This document shows, one piece after another, positions 1 through 8,254 of a DNA stretch of 43,056 nt (the first letter of the stretch is position 1; each line of letters starts with the position of its first letter). The stretch spans positions 1-43,056 of the forward strand of contig CAMDMY010000018.1 in NCBI GenBank assembly GCA_945902775.1, read 5' to 3'. The position numbers were made by a program, and so were the translations under genes. The notes beneath the pieces are model-generated. The model did no database searches and was not told the origin of the DNA. It was given only the letters and a program-made list of their open reading frames with translations. Source of the stretch: Chryseobacterium gleum (lineage in GTDB: Bacteria > Bacteroidota > Bacteroidia > Flavobacteriales_D > Crocinitomicaceae).

Positions 1-2
1 CT

Positions 3-74
3 GAAACCTATTCTACATACCCTTATTCTGAGGTAAATAGAAAAAGGAAAAGGAATAGAACTGCAGAGAAGTAA
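3..74 (+). CDS. C-terminal tail of an unknown gene (partial)
   Basis: An open frame enters from the left edge and stops with TAA at 72-74. It encodes 23 residues ending in a basic tail (VNRKRKRNRTAEK). The other two plus frames stop almost at once or at codon 12. A hydrophilic basic C-terminus would fit a real protein, but 23 residues give no family. It could also be chance, so only the presence of a possible gene end is claimed. Confidence 0.35.
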   Translation, partial: ETYSTYPYSEVNRKRKRNRTAEK

Positions 75-159
75 TCTGTTTAGTTTGAATTTTAAATTAT
101 TGAATGTTTTAACGATTCAATTGTTAAAAAAATTATAAACATTTTATTAACATTATACT

Positions 160-167
160 TATATTTG
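160..167 (+). promoter_or_regulatory. Bacteroidetes -7 element (TATATTTG) of the stress-protein gene
   Basis: TATATTTG matches the Bacteroidetes -7 consensus TAnnTTTG exactly and ends 18 nt before the ATG at 186. No TTG at normal -33 spacing is visible. The TTG codon at 165 that could extend the reading frame lies inside this element, which argues for translation from 186. Confidence 0.6.
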
Positions 168-185
168 ATAAAAAATCTGATTGAA

Positions 186-992
186 ATGAATAAGAATATC
201 TATTTAGTCTTGCATGATTTCACTATTGTAGGTGATGCAGCTTTAAATTACGCGGTTAATTTAAGTAGTAATTTGGTGAACGAAATAAAATTAGTTCATC
301 TTGTTTCTAATAAAAATGAAATAGCAAACGCGAATGCTAAATTAAATGAGATTATTTCAAAAACTCATAAATCAGAAAATACGGAGATAACATCGATTGT
401 AAAACAAGGTAGTATTTTTGAAGATATCGCTAAAATTGTGAAAGAAGAAAAAGTTAACCTTATTATCATGGGAACTCATGGTGCAAAGGGTATGCAGAAG
501 ATTTTTGGAAGTCACGCAATGAAAGTTATTACAAGTTCTGATGTTCCATTTTTCGTTATTCAAAAAGATACAAAAGCAAAAGCGGTTAAAAGAATTTTAG
601 TTCCAATTGATTTAGACAAAGAAAGTCTTCAAATTGTTGATATAGCAGGAGATATAGCTAGAATGTATGATGCCGAAGTTTTTTTAGTTGCTGAAAAAAG
701 AGAAGATCCATTTTTGAGTCAAAAAATAAAAAACAGAATACTTATAGTTCGAAAACAATATGAAGAGCGTAAAGTTAAATGCAATATTGAATTGTTACCA
801 TACGGTGGTTCTTATCAAAAGAAAATTATGAAGTATTGTATTGAAAAAGAAATTGATTTAATTGCAATTGCTTATCATTCTAATAGTATTTTACCTCAGT
901 TTGATACTTTCGCTCAAGATTTAATTACAAATAGCGAATTATTACCTTGTGTAATTATAAATTCAAAAATCACTTCTACTTTTTCTTTCTAA
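186..992 (+). CDS. Universal stress protein, tandem UspA domains
   Basis: The 268-residue cytoplasmic protein holds two Usp folds in tandem, roughly residues 1-135 and 136-268. The first half ends with a glycine-rich segment (GTHGAKGMQKIFGS) close to the ATP-binding G-2x-G-9x-G(S/T) motif, but one residue short in the spacer. The second half (from about RILVPIDLD) lacks that motif, so nucleotide binding may be limited to one half. Usp proteins are induced by starvation and other stresses and their exact reactions are mostly unknown. The frame is open to a TTG at 165, but that codon is part of the promoter, so the ATG at 186 is preferred. The next gene follows after 10 nt, probably in one transcript. 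Confidence 0.88.
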   Translation: MNKNIYLVLHDFTIVGDAALNYAVNLSSNLVNEIKLVHLVSNKNEIANANAKLNEIISKTHKSENTEITSIVKQGSIFEDIAKIVKEEKVNLIIMGTHGAKGMQKIFGSHAMKVITSSDVPFFVIQKDTKAKAVKRILVPIDLDKESLQIVDIAGDIARMYDAEVFLVAEKREDPFLSQKIKNRILIVRKQYEERKVKCNIELLPYGGSYQKKIMKYCIEKEIDLIAIAYHSNSILPQFDTFAQDLITNSELLPCVIINSKITSTFSF

Positions 993-1002
993 TAAATAAC
1001 TA

Positions 1003-1830
1003 ATGAAATTAGGTGAATATAATGTTCTAACGATTCTTAGAATAACAACTGTTGGTGCTTATTTGGGAGATGAGTTTGATAATGATGTATTACTACCTAA
1101 CAAATATTTAACGCAACAAATGTCTGTTGGGGAAGAGATTGAAGTTTTTTTATACAAAGACTCTGAAGATCGACTTGTAGCAACAACAGAGGAACCTTAT
1201 ATTAAATTGAATGAATTTGCTTACCTAAGAGTTAAAGAAGTAAATCCATTTGGTGCTTTTTTAGATTGGGGTCTAGAAAAAGACTTATTAGTTCCATTTA
1301 GAGAGCAAACGAATAAATTAGAAGAAGATAAATATTATTTAATTTATTTGATGTTAGATACCTCTACTGATAGATTGGTTGCTACAGCAAAAACAAATAA
1401 ACGTTTCTCTACCGACACATCTGAAATAATTCTTAATGAAGAAGTAGAGTTATTAATTTGTGAAACCTTTGATTTAGGAGTAAAGGTAGTAATAAATGGA
1501 AAATTTTTAGGTATTATATACCATAACGATCTAAATAGAAAATTACGTCGTGGTGATTACGATAAAGGCTTTGTTTATAATATTCGTGAAGATGGTAAGT
1601 TAGATGTCCGCCTAGATAAATCGGGATATCAGAAAATTGAACCCAATTCAGAGCGTTTGCTTGCATTAATGAAGAATCGTAAAGGAATACTTTATTTAAC
1701 AGATAAAAGTGATCCTGATGACATTAGAGATCAAGTTGGTATGAGTAAGAAAACTTTTAAACAAGCTGTTGGTAATCTGTATAAAAACAAATTGATAAGT
1801 TTAAATCCAGATTCAATTTCTATTATTTAA
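1003..1830 (+). CDS. S1-like RNA-binding protein, CvfB/YitL family
   Basis: The 275 residues fit the CvfB family in length and layout: three S1-like beta-barrels (about 1-65, 68-130 and 140-205) followed by a winged helix at about 215-275 (DPDDIRDQVGMSKKTFKQAVGNLYKNKLI). The second barrel carries a typical S1 phrase (VNPFGAFLDWGLEKDLLVPF). In Staphylococcus aureus CvfB binds RNA and affects virulence gene expression; the role in Bacteroidota is inferred only as RNA binding. It starts 10 nt after the Usp gene and probably shares its promoter. It converges with the NlpC gene across a 20-nt gap with no clear terminator hairpin. Confidence 0.88.
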   Translation: MKLGEYNVLTILRITTVGAYLGDEFDNDVLLPNKYLTQQMSVGEEIEVFLYKDSEDRLVATTEEPYIKLNEFAYLRVKEVNPFGAFLDWGLEKDLLVPFREQTNKLEEDKYYLIYLMLDTSTDRLVATAKTNKRFSTDTSEIILNEEVELLICETFDLGVKVVINGKFLGIIYHNDLNRKLRRGDYDKGFVYNIREDGKLDVRLDKSGYQKIEPNSERLLALMKNRKGILYLTDKSDPDDIRDQVGMSKKTFKQAVGNLYKNKLISLNPDSISII

Positions 1831-1850
1831 AAATAATCCGCTTTTTTTCT

Positions 1851-2741
1851 TTAATCTAAATAAGAACCAAAAGAGTAAATTCTTGTTTTCCAATAATCTG
1901 ACTGTAAGATATCAGTGATGATAATTCCTTTTGATGAGCTTGCATGAATCATTTCAAGTTTAACACCATCATTTATTATAATTATACCAACATGTGATAC
2001 TCCCGCACCATTATCGAAAAAAACTAAGTCACCTCGTTTTACGTTTTTTTGGCTTGTTTTAGAGGAACTTGATTCTTGATCGATTGCTCTTCTTGGAAGT
2101 TTTACATTAAAATTACTGAATACAAACGTTGTAAAACCACTGCAATCAAACCCTTTGGTGTCAATTCCTCCTGATAAGTATGGAATACCAATTTGTGTTT
2201 TAGCAAAATCAATTAAATCATTTCTTAATTTACTGACAGTAGGATCTGGTTTAGATGAATATTCTTTCTTATTGATTTCTCCTTGTTTATCAATCGAAGG
2301 TATTTTATCAAAAATTCCACCGATGGTATTTTTAGTAGTTGAATATAGATCAGTTTTACCACTATTTTTCATTACATCAAGCCAAGAAACAATATCATTT
2401 TTTAAATAAATTAATTCGTGAATATGTGCCGAAATTATTTTTGAACCATCCGAAGATTTTTGAACTTGAATATATAAATTGACAGCTTCTGATATTGCTT
2501 CTGGATGTCTTTTGAACCAAAGATCATTTTGAACTAATTGAAATAAACTTAAACTTTTATAATAATTAGGAAGTTGTGAAAAATCAAATTCAGGATTATT
2601 TAACAATCTATTTGATTTACGAAAGACCATTTTATAGTGCTTTTGAGCATATAGCATCTCTAATTTATCAAATTCTTTTATTTGACTAAAAATAAAAGTT
2701 GAAAGTAAAGAGAAAGTGAACATCAGACCTATTTTTTTCAT
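1851..2741 (-). CDS. Secreted NlpC/P60 (C40) cell-wall peptidase
   Basis: The 296-residue protein has a signal peptide (about 1-19), an alpha-helical region to about residue 165 without a recognised domain, and a C-terminal NlpC/P60 domain. The catalytic set is complete: Cys200 in FDCSGF, His250 in SHVGI and His266 in IHASSSKG. The family cleaves peptide bonds in peptidoglycan stems, typically gamma-D-Glu to diamino acid, in the periplasm. There is no SH3b domain; the N-terminal helices may take the targeting role. A TAGCTTTG -7 element lies 47 nt upstream. The beta-mannosidase gene upstream is on the same strand, about 85 nt away, so the two are probably separate units. Confidence 0.9.
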   Translation of the reverse strand: MKKIGLMFTFSLLSTFIFSQIKEFDKLEMLYAQKHYKMVFRKSNRLLNNPEFDFSQLPNYYKSLSLFQLVQNDLWFKRHPEAISEAVNLYIQVQKSSDGSKIISAHIHELIYLKNDIVSWLDVMKNSGKTDLYSTTKNTIGGIFDKIPSIDKQGEINKKEYSSKPDPTVSKLRNDLIDFAKTQIGIPYLSGGIDTKGFDCSGFTTFVFSNFNVKLPRRAIDQESSSSKTSQKNVKRGDLVFFDNGAGVSHVGIIIINDGVKLEMIHASSSKGIIITDILQSDYWKTRIYSFGSYLD

Positions 2742-2788
2742 ATTAAATCTTTTAACGAAGAAATGAAAAAAAATGCTTTCATTTTAAT

Positions 2789-2796
2789 CAAAGCTA
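2789..2796 (-). promoter_or_regulatory. -7 element (TAGCTTTG) upstream of the NlpC/P60 gene
   Basis: On the minus strand this reads TAGCTTTG, an exact TAnnTTTG match, 47 nt before the start codon. A TTG lies upstream with only 15 nt of spacing, shorter than usual, so the -33 element is uncertain. Confidence 0.45.
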
Positions 2797-2826
2797 GTTT
2801 TCATTTAACATCAATTTGTTTATCTA

Positions 2827-5319
2827 TTATCTCCAATAGAAATTGAAATCATTTAATTCTATTTTAGAGTCAGAATAATGTATTTCAATTTGATACTTTC
2901 CAGGAAGAAGATCTATGAAATTATCCGAATATTTTACACCTAATTTGGTGCTTGTTATCCAAAAATCTTGAGCGAAATTTTTGTTTTCAATAGAAAGTAA
3001 AGCAGTTTTTTTTACTGAATCAACGTTCGTTAATTCCATTTTAAAGTCACATTTATTTGCTTTTTTTAATTCTTTTGAACGATGTGTAAACCATCTTTCC
3101 TTTAATTCATTTTTAAAATTGGTCCATTCAAAATGAATTACATATCCTTTAGATCTCATCTCATCCGTTGTACATTCTAGAGCAACTTTTTCTATTGACT
3201 CATGATGTAAGTTAACAACAAGTCTTTTTGATAAAATTTGTTCTCCTTTAAAGTTGTAGATTGTATAATTCAATTTACAATTAAATGTATCTGGAGTGTC
3301 TGAGATAAGATAATATTCTTCCTTCCCCAATTCTTCAATTTTTGAAACAATTGCAACGTCTTCATAATCTTTTTTAACCGTATATTGAAGTGCTTTCCAA
3401 TTTCCATAGTAGTCAACACTAGACCAAGTCGGAGCCTGCCAACAATCGTTCAACTGCCAATATAATGTTCCCATGCATTTTGGCATTCCGGCTCGATGAG
3501 CAGAAACAGCTATACTAACTGCTTTTGCTTGAGTTAATTGAGAAAAATAAACAAATTCTTCAAATGATTTTGGTTTACCATATAAAATAGTAGCTTGTTT
3601 TAATATCATTCCATTCCCAACATAACTTTTTTGATGGTGCTTCATGACTTTTGACTCTAAATCCCATTCATTTTTTTTAGAAAAACTGAGTAAGGTTGAA
3701 AACTCAGGAAAGGATTGAAAACCATATTCGGCATTAAATCGTCCTGATTTTTTCCCAAAATCTTCGATAGGATCTTTTCCGTGCCAAACGCCCCAATAGT
3801 GCATTGTCCCATGATCATAATATTCATCTTTCCCCCAATTACTTAAAGGAGAAGTGTGAACATATGGTGAGTTTGTGAATTTTTGAATCGTTTCTGGAGC
3901 TAATTTTTTAAATAAATTATCATAATCTGTTTCTACTTGTTTTGCATTATCACCATAGATTCCATATTTCAATTGAAAGCCCCAGTTTTTCCATGCAACA
4001 TCCACTTCATTATTTCCATTAAATAGCGTTAATGAAGGGTGAGAAGCAATTCTAGGAATTTGATATTCGAATTCCTCTTTTACATTTTTTAAAAAGCTTG
4101 AATCACCCGGATACATTGCGCAAGCAAACATTAGATCTTGCCAAACCATTATTCCCTTTTCGTCACAAGCATCGTAAAATACATCATCAGGATAATAACC
4201 ACCACCCCAAACTCGCACCATATTAAAATTACTCTCGACCATTAAATCAACCATTTTCTTAATGTCATCATTTTTAACACGAGTAGGGAAAATGTCTTGA
4301 GGTATGTAGTCACCTCCTTTACAGAATATTGGGCGATCGTTTATTTTTACAAAATAACTTGTTCCCCATTGATCAGGTTCAATTATTAATTCTGCTTTTC
4401 TGATACCAAAAGTTACATCAATTTCATCTATTATTTTCGTTGGATTCGATGTATCGATTAAAACCCAATGATCTTTATATAAAAACTGTTCACCATGACC
4501 TCTTGGCCACCACAATTTCGGTTGTTTCAATAAATCGGTTCTTTTTAAAGAATTACTATTTGTTGGATTCATTTTAATATCACCAAATAATTTACTTCTC
4601 CAAATTATTGTTTCAGTAACTGGTTGAGTTAAGAATACTTCAAAATCTAAGTATGCACTTGAATCGTTAAAATTACTGGTCGTAGTGTTTTTACCAATTA
4701 TACGATTGTCATTATATGCATATATTTTTACAGGTTTTAAAAAACCAATTGTATTCATTCTGATAGCCCAATCCCAGCCAAACTGATATTGTGGTTTTCG
4801 TGTATAAGGTGCAATAGCAATTTTACCCACATCGTTTGTTGCTGGATAATGAAATTTTTCGTTTTTGAATCGATTTTCGTGGTATTTGATTGGGGGCGTA
4901 AAAATAACTTTTAAATGGTTTTCCGGTTTTAATAACGATTTTATTTGGAAACGATAAGGTCTAAAATTATTTTCAGCATTGAATAATAAGCTGTCATTTA
5001 GGTATACAGCGGCATAGGTATCTATACCTGGAAATTCAATTTCAATGAAATTTGAGTTTGGATCTAAATCTTTTATGTTGAAAGTAGATTCAAAAACCCA
5101 TTGATGATCTTCAATCCACGTAAATTTTTCTTCATTTAATCCATAAAAAGGATCTGGTAATTCTCCATTTTCTATTAGGGCTTGTTGAACTGAACCCGAT
5201 TTTCCAGCATCAACGTATGAATTTGTTATTAGGTTTTTAAATTTCCAATTAAGTTCTATTTGACTATAAAGCGGTGTTTGAAGACAGTTAAAAAGAATAA
5301 AATAGAAACAGAATTTCAT
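2827..5319 (-). CDS. Secreted beta-mannosidase, glycoside hydrolase family 2
   Basis: The 830-residue protein has a signal peptide (about 1-19), then the GH2 order: jelly-roll sugar-binding domain (about 25-200), Ig-like domain (about 215-310), TIM barrel (about 325-640) and C-terminal beta domains. The acid/base is Glu438 in FNGNNE and the nucleophile is Glu531 in AEYGFQS; these contexts are those of beta-mannosidases rather than beta-galactosidases. It would release mannose from the non-reducing end of beta-mannosides (EC 3.2.1.25) in the periplasm or outside. No SusC/SusD pair or other glycosidase is next to it, so it is not part of a visible polysaccharide utilisation locus. Its ATG lies 39 nt downstream of a TAACTTTG -7 element. 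Confidence 0.92.
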   Translation of the reverse strand: MKFCFYFILFNCLQTPLYSQIELNWKFKNLITNSYVDAGKSGSVQQALIENGELPDPFYGLNEEKFTWIEDHQWVFESTFNIKDLDPNSNFIEIEFPGIDTYAAVYLNDSLLFNAENNFRPYRFQIKSLLKPENHLKVIFTPPIKYHENRFKNEKFHYPATNDVGKIAIAPYTRKPQYQFGWDWAIRMNTIGFLKPVKIYAYNDNRIIGKNTTTSNFNDSSAYLDFEVFLTQPVTETIIWRSKLFGDIKMNPTNSNSLKRTDLLKQPKLWWPRGHGEQFLYKDHWVLIDTSNPTKIIDEIDVTFGIRKAELIIEPDQWGTSYFVKINDRPIFCKGGDYIPQDIFPTRVKNDDIKKMVDLMVESNFNMVRVWGGGYYPDDVFYDACDEKGIMVWQDLMFACAMYPGDSSFLKNVKEEFEYQIPRIASHPSLTLFNGNNEVDVAWKNWGFQLKYGIYGDNAKQVETDYDNLFKKLAPETIQKFTNSPYVHTSPLSNWGKDEYYDHGTMHYWGVWHGKDPIEDFGKKSGRFNAEYGFQSFPEFSTLLSFSKKNEWDLESKVMKHHQKSYVGNGMILKQATILYGKPKSFEEFVYFSQLTQAKAVSIAVSAHRAGMPKCMGTLYWQLNDCWQAPTWSSVDYYGNWKALQYTVKKDYEDVAIVSKIEELGKEEYYLISDTPDTFNCKLNYTIYNFKGEQILSKRLVVNLHHESIEKVALECTTDEMRSKGYVIHFEWTNFKNELKERWFTHRSKELKKANKCDFKMELTNVDSVKKTALLSIENKNFAQDFWITSTKLGVKYSDNFIDLLPGKYQIEIHYSDSKIELNDFNFYWR

Positions 5320-5358
5320 TTTAAAATTATTGAGATTTTTACTTTTTTATAATTAATT

Positions 5359-5366
5359 CAAAGTTA
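5359..5366 (-). promoter_or_regulatory. -7 element (TAACTTTG) of the beta-mannosidase gene
   Basis: Exact TAnnTTTG match on the minus strand, 39 nt before the ATG at 5319. I see no TTG at a normal distance upstream. It lies back to back with the promoter of the YciO-family gene. Confidence 0.5.
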
Positions 5367-5410
5367 AAGATATTTACAGTGAAATTGTTAAAAATGTAAA
5401 TAAAACTTCT

Positions 5411-5440
5411 TTTGTTGTTCAGAATAAAAAATTAACTTTA
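5411..5440 (+). promoter_or_regulatory. Promoter of the YciO-amidotransferase pair
   Basis: A TTTG at 5411-5414 stands 18 nt before TAACTTTA at 5433-5440, which matches TAnnTTTG at 7 of 8 positions (last base A). Both elements and the spacing fit the flavobacterial consensus TTG-N17-23-TAnnTTTG. The leader to the ATG at 5494 would be about 45-50 nt. Confidence 0.5.
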
Positions 5441-5493
5441 CACTAATGAAAAATGGAAAATTAAACATACATATATTCATATAAATAATTAAA

Positions 5494-6111
5494 ATGTTAG
5501 TAGAAATAAATCCTAGAAATATTGATTCTCGATTAATTACTCAAGCGGTTGAAGTATTAAAGAAAGGAGGATTAATCATTTTTCCTACTGATACAGTTTA
5601 TAGTATGGGTTGTGATTTAAGAAATAAAAAAGCCCTTGAAAATTTAGCCAAATTTAAAGGGATAAAGTTAAGTAAAGCAAACTTTTCAATTATTTGCCAC
5701 GATTTAAGTAATTTATCAGAATATGTAAAACACATTGATAGACCAACATTTAAATTATTAAAACATAGTTTTCCTGGACCTTTCACTTTTATTATGAATG
5801 CTACAGGTGAAGTAACTAAAATATTTGATTCTAATAAAAAAGAGATTGGAATTAGAATACCAGATAATGCTATTATATTAGAAATTGTTGAAAAATTAGG
5901 GAATCCAATAGCTACGACTTCTTTACACAATGATGAAGATACATTTTTAGATTATTTTGCTGATCCTTATGCTATTTATGAAAAATACGAGGACTCAGTA
6001 GAGTTAATTATAGATGGTGGAGCTGGTAACTTAGAGGCATCGACTATTGTTGATTGTACTGGAGATGTCGCTAAAATAATTCGCCAAGGTGCTGGAATAA
6101 TTGATTTATGA
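5494..6111 (+). CDS. YrdC-fold protein of the YciO branch
   Basis: The 205 residues form one YrdC/Sua5-like domain, with the nucleotide-binding phrase FPTDTVYSMGCD at 30-41. The K-x-R motif of true threonylcarbamoyl-AMP synthases is replaced by K55-G-I-K58, and the S-x-N motif by TTSLHN at 141-146. These departures, and the segment from NFSIICHDLSNLSEY onward, are those of Escherichia coli YciO. YciO proteins share the fold of TsaC/Sua5 but their physiological role is unsettled, so tRNA t6A synthesis should not be assumed. A second YrdC-domain gene at 29498-30055 keeps both motifs. The stop overlaps the next start (ATGA), giving translational coupling to an amidotransferase. Confidence 0.85.
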   Translation: MLVEINPRNIDSRLITQAVEVLKKGGLIIFPTDTVYSMGCDLRNKKALENLAKFKGIKLSKANFSIICHDLSNLSEYVKHIDRPTFKLLKHSFPGPFTFIMNATGEVTKIFDSNKKEIGIRIPDNAIILEIVEKLGNPIATTSLHNDEDTFLDYFADPYAIYEKYEDSVELIIDGGAGNLEASTIVDCTGDVAKIIRQGAGIIDL

Positions 6112-6668
6112 TTTTAATTGTTAATTGCGGTAGTCAGAAAACGGTATACATTGAGGAGTGTGTAGATGAGTTTATGGATTGCGAAACTGTTTCTTTGTTT
6201 GATTTAACTAGTGAGCATTTGTTAAATAAGAAAGGTGTTGTTATTTCTGGCGCACCTTTATTGATTACTGAAATTGATATTACTCCTTATCTTCATAAAG
6301 TAGATTGGTTAAAATCTATTGATATACCAGTATTAGGGATTTGTTTCGGACATCAATTAATAGGATTATCGTTTGGTGCTTTTGGTTCACGAATGAAAGA
6401 AGATCGTGATTGGCAAACAATTGAAGTTTTTGAAGAGTCAGAATTATTTACTAAACTTCCCAAAGAAATTGAAATGATGGAAGATCATTGTGAATCGATT
6501 TCTATTCCTGGTGGGTTTCAACTTATAGCTTCCTCAGATGCTTGTATAAATGAAGCAATGAAACATAACGCTAAGCCGATTTTCGGAGTTCAATTCCATC
6601 CAGAAGTTTCTGGAAATCACGGAAGAGTTTTATTTGAAAATTTTATTGCTATTTGTGAAAAACAATAG
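6108..6668 (+). CDS. Stand-alone class I glutamine amidotransferase
   Basis: The 186-residue protein is a complete GATase-1 domain with nucleophile Cys79 in GICFGHQ and His164/Glu166 in FHPEV. It resembles the glutaminase subunit of archaeal-type GMP synthase (GuaAa), but there is no ATP-pyrophosphatase gene nearby. The family hydrolyses glutamine and passes ammonia to a partner synthase. The ATG overlaps the stop of the YciO-family gene by 4 nt, so the two are made from one message and may act on one substrate; the partner reaction is not known. It converges with the FAH-family gene with one base between the stops. Confidence 0.85.
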   Translation: MILIVNCGSQKTVYIEECVDEFMDCETVSLFDLTSEHLLNKKGVVISGAPLLITEIDITPYLHKVDWLKSIDIPVLGICFGHQLIGLSFGAFGSRMKEDRDWQTIEVFEESELFTKLPKEIEMMEDHCESISIPGGFQLIASSDACINEAMKHNAKPIFGVQFHPEVSGNHGRVLFENFIAICEKQ

Positions 6669-6669
6669 T

Positions 6670-7281
6670 TTATTTGATATTTAAATCGAGCATTTTTCTA
6701 TCACCAATAAAACCTGTCAGTTTATCTCCAATTTTTATTGGACCAACACCAGCTGGAGTTCCAGTATAAATTAAATCTCCAGTTTTAAGTGTCATAAATT
6801 TTGACACATAGGATATAATTTGATCTATGCTAAAAATCATATCTTTTGTATGCCCAATTTGAACTATTTCATCATTTTTTTTCAATGTAAATTCAAGATT
6901 CGACCAATCAATTTCTTCTTTTGAAATAAATTCTTTAGAAATTGGAGCACTATGTTCAAAGGCTTTAGCCATTTCCCAAGGTAAACCCTTAGCTTTGCAT
7001 TTTTCTTGTAAATCCCTAGCTGTGAAATCAATACCTAATCCAATTTCATTGTAGTAGGTATGGGCGAATTTTTCAGAAATATTTTTCCCTACTTTACATA
7101 GTTTTACAACGATTTCACATTCATAATGAATATCATTAGTAAATGATGGGAAGAAAAAGGGGTTTCCTGGCTTTAAATAAGAAGTATCAGGTTTTAGAAA
7201 AAAAATAGGAGAGGAGGGAAGTTCTGATTTCATTTCTTTTGCATGATCAGCGTAATTTCTTCCAATACAAATTATTTTCAT
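6670..7281 (-). CDS. Fumarylacetoacetate hydrolase family protein (FAHD1-like)
   Basis: At 203 residues this is a minimal FAH fold of the FAHD1 type. The metal ligands are visible as Glu54 and Glu56 in HYECEI and Asp85 in GIDFTARD, and the typical end motif DLIYTGTPAGVGP is present near residue 170. FAHD1-type enzymes act as acylpyruvate hydrolases or oxaloacetate decarboxylases with Mg2+; which substrate applies here cannot be read from the sequence. It starts 7 nt after the exonuclease gene, so they are co-transcribed, though no functional link is evident. The start codon is ATG at 7279-7281, directly before the conserved KIICIGRNYADHAKE. Confidence 0.9.
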   Translation of the reverse strand: MKIICIGRNYADHAKEMKSELPSSPIFFLKPDTSYLKPGNPFFFPSFTNDIHYECEIVVKLCKVGKNISEKFAHTYYNEIGLGIDFTARDLQEKCKAKGLPWEMAKAFEHSAPISKEFISKEEIDWSNLEFTLKKNDEIVQIGHTKDMIFSIDQIISYVSKFMTLKTGDLIYTGTPAGVGPIKIGDKLTGFIGDRKMLDLNIK

Positions 7282-7288
7282 ATTTTTT

Positions 7289-8185
7289 TTATTTAAATTT
7301 ATTCTTCAAAGCTTCTAATTTATCAGAAATTGATTCGTCTGATTCAATCGTATTTTTTTTATCTGAAAAATTATTTAATTGTTTTCTTTCTTTAGGTTTT
7401 CCGTCGGATTCGATTTCTTTTTTAATTTTTTCCATTTCTTTTTTCAAACATTGTTTGGTGTAAAGTGGAAAATCTGCATTTAACATCCAACCGTAATAAC
7501 CAGGTTCTGAAATAGCTATTTCTTTAACTGTCTTACCTTTGTTTTTACCAAAATTATAAATTGCTTCACCATCATCATTAATCGCTAATCTACCAGCAAA
7601 ATCTAATAAATTATAATTTCCGGCTTTTGAAAAATCAGATAAAGAATTTATGTTTTTTTCTAAAGATTCGTACTTTTCGATTTGAGCTTTTAAGACTTCC
7701 CAAGTTGCTCTAGTGTCATCAAGAGCATTGTGTGTTTGTATAAAATCTTCATGACAATAAAATTTATAAGCAGCTGCAAGCGTCCTTTGTTCCATTTTAT
7801 GGAAGATATTTTGAACATCTACAAATTTTCTATTAGAAACATCAAAAGTATTTCCAACACGAAGCAATTCTTCAGATAGAACAGGTATATCAAATTTATT
7901 CGAGTTATAACCTGCTAAATCAGCATCACCTATAAATGTAACCAATTCATCTGCTATTTCAGAAAATTTCGGCTCATTTTCAATGTCTTTATCATATATA
8001 CCGTGAATTAGACTTGTTTCTTCAGGTATCGGCATATCAGGATTGATGCGTTTATTGAAATATTCCTCACTACCGTTAGGATGTACTTTTATTATTGCAA
8101 TTTCTACAATTCTGTCTTTCGTAATATTTAATCCAGTAGTTTCTAAATCAAAAATTGCTAACGGACGTGTAAGGGATAAATTCAT
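7289..8185 (-). CDS. DEDDh 3'-5' exonuclease with C-terminal DUF3820 domain
   Basis: The 298-residue protein begins with a DnaQ-type exonuclease domain. The residues are Asp13 and Glu15 in FDLETTG, Asp99 in NKFD, His152 in THNALDD and Asp157. A DUF3820-like segment follows at about 203-240 (FGKNKGKTVKEI to MLNADFP), then a charged, Lys/Glu-rich tail. It resembles the Pol III epsilon proofreading subunit, but the same architecture is common in Bacteroidetes as a separate exonuclease, so a specific replication role is not assigned. It is the first gene of a pair with the FAH-family gene. A hairpin of hexamer repeats separates it from the OmpA gene upstream. Confidence 0.9.
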   Translation of the reverse strand: MNLSLTRPLAIFDLETTGLNITKDRIVEIAIIKVHPNGSEEYFNKRINPDMPIPEETSLIHGIYDKDIENEPKFSEIADELVTFIGDADLAGYNSNKFDIPVLSEELLRVGNTFDVSNRKFVDVQNIFHKMEQRTLAAAYKFYCHEDFIQTHNALDDTRATWEVLKAQIEKYESLEKNINSLSDFSKAGNYNLLDFAGRLAINDDGEAIYNFGKNKGKTVKEIAISEPGYYGWMLNADFPLYTKQCLKKEMEKIKKEIESDGKPKERKQLNNFSDKKNTIESDESISDKLEALKNKFK

Positions 8186-8199
8186 TTTAAGTGAGATAA

Positions 8200-8250
8200 A
8201 GATTGAGATTAAGATTAAGGATTATTTAACCTCAATCTTAATCTTAACCT
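8200..8250. repeat. Imperfect hairpin of AGATTR/YAAYCT hexamers
   Basis: Three hexamers AGATTG, AGATTA, AGATTA plus AGG (8200-8220) face CCT, CAATCT, TAATCT, TAACCT (8230-8250) across a 9-nt loop. The 21-nt arms pair with about three transition mismatches. It lies between the stop of the PorE-like gene and the start of the exonuclease gene, both on the minus strand. There is no T-run, so it is not an ordinary terminator. The same hexamer family recurs elsewhere in the window. Confidence 0.7.
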
Positions 8251-8254
8251 ATAA

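Noticed and set aside
165-185. TTG-initiated N-terminal extension of the universal stress protein
   Set aside because: The TTG is part of the TATATTTG promoter element and would precede the transcript start; ATG at 186 begins the fold.
2827-5319. Polysaccharide utilisation locus around the beta-mannosidase
   Set aside because: No SusC/SusD pair, sensor or second glycosidase is adjacent; the TonB receptor is more than 30 kb away.
5359-5493. Small gene between the beta-mannosidase and YciO-type genes
   Set aside because: The ATG near 5445 opens only 12 codons before a stop; the region is explained by two promoters.
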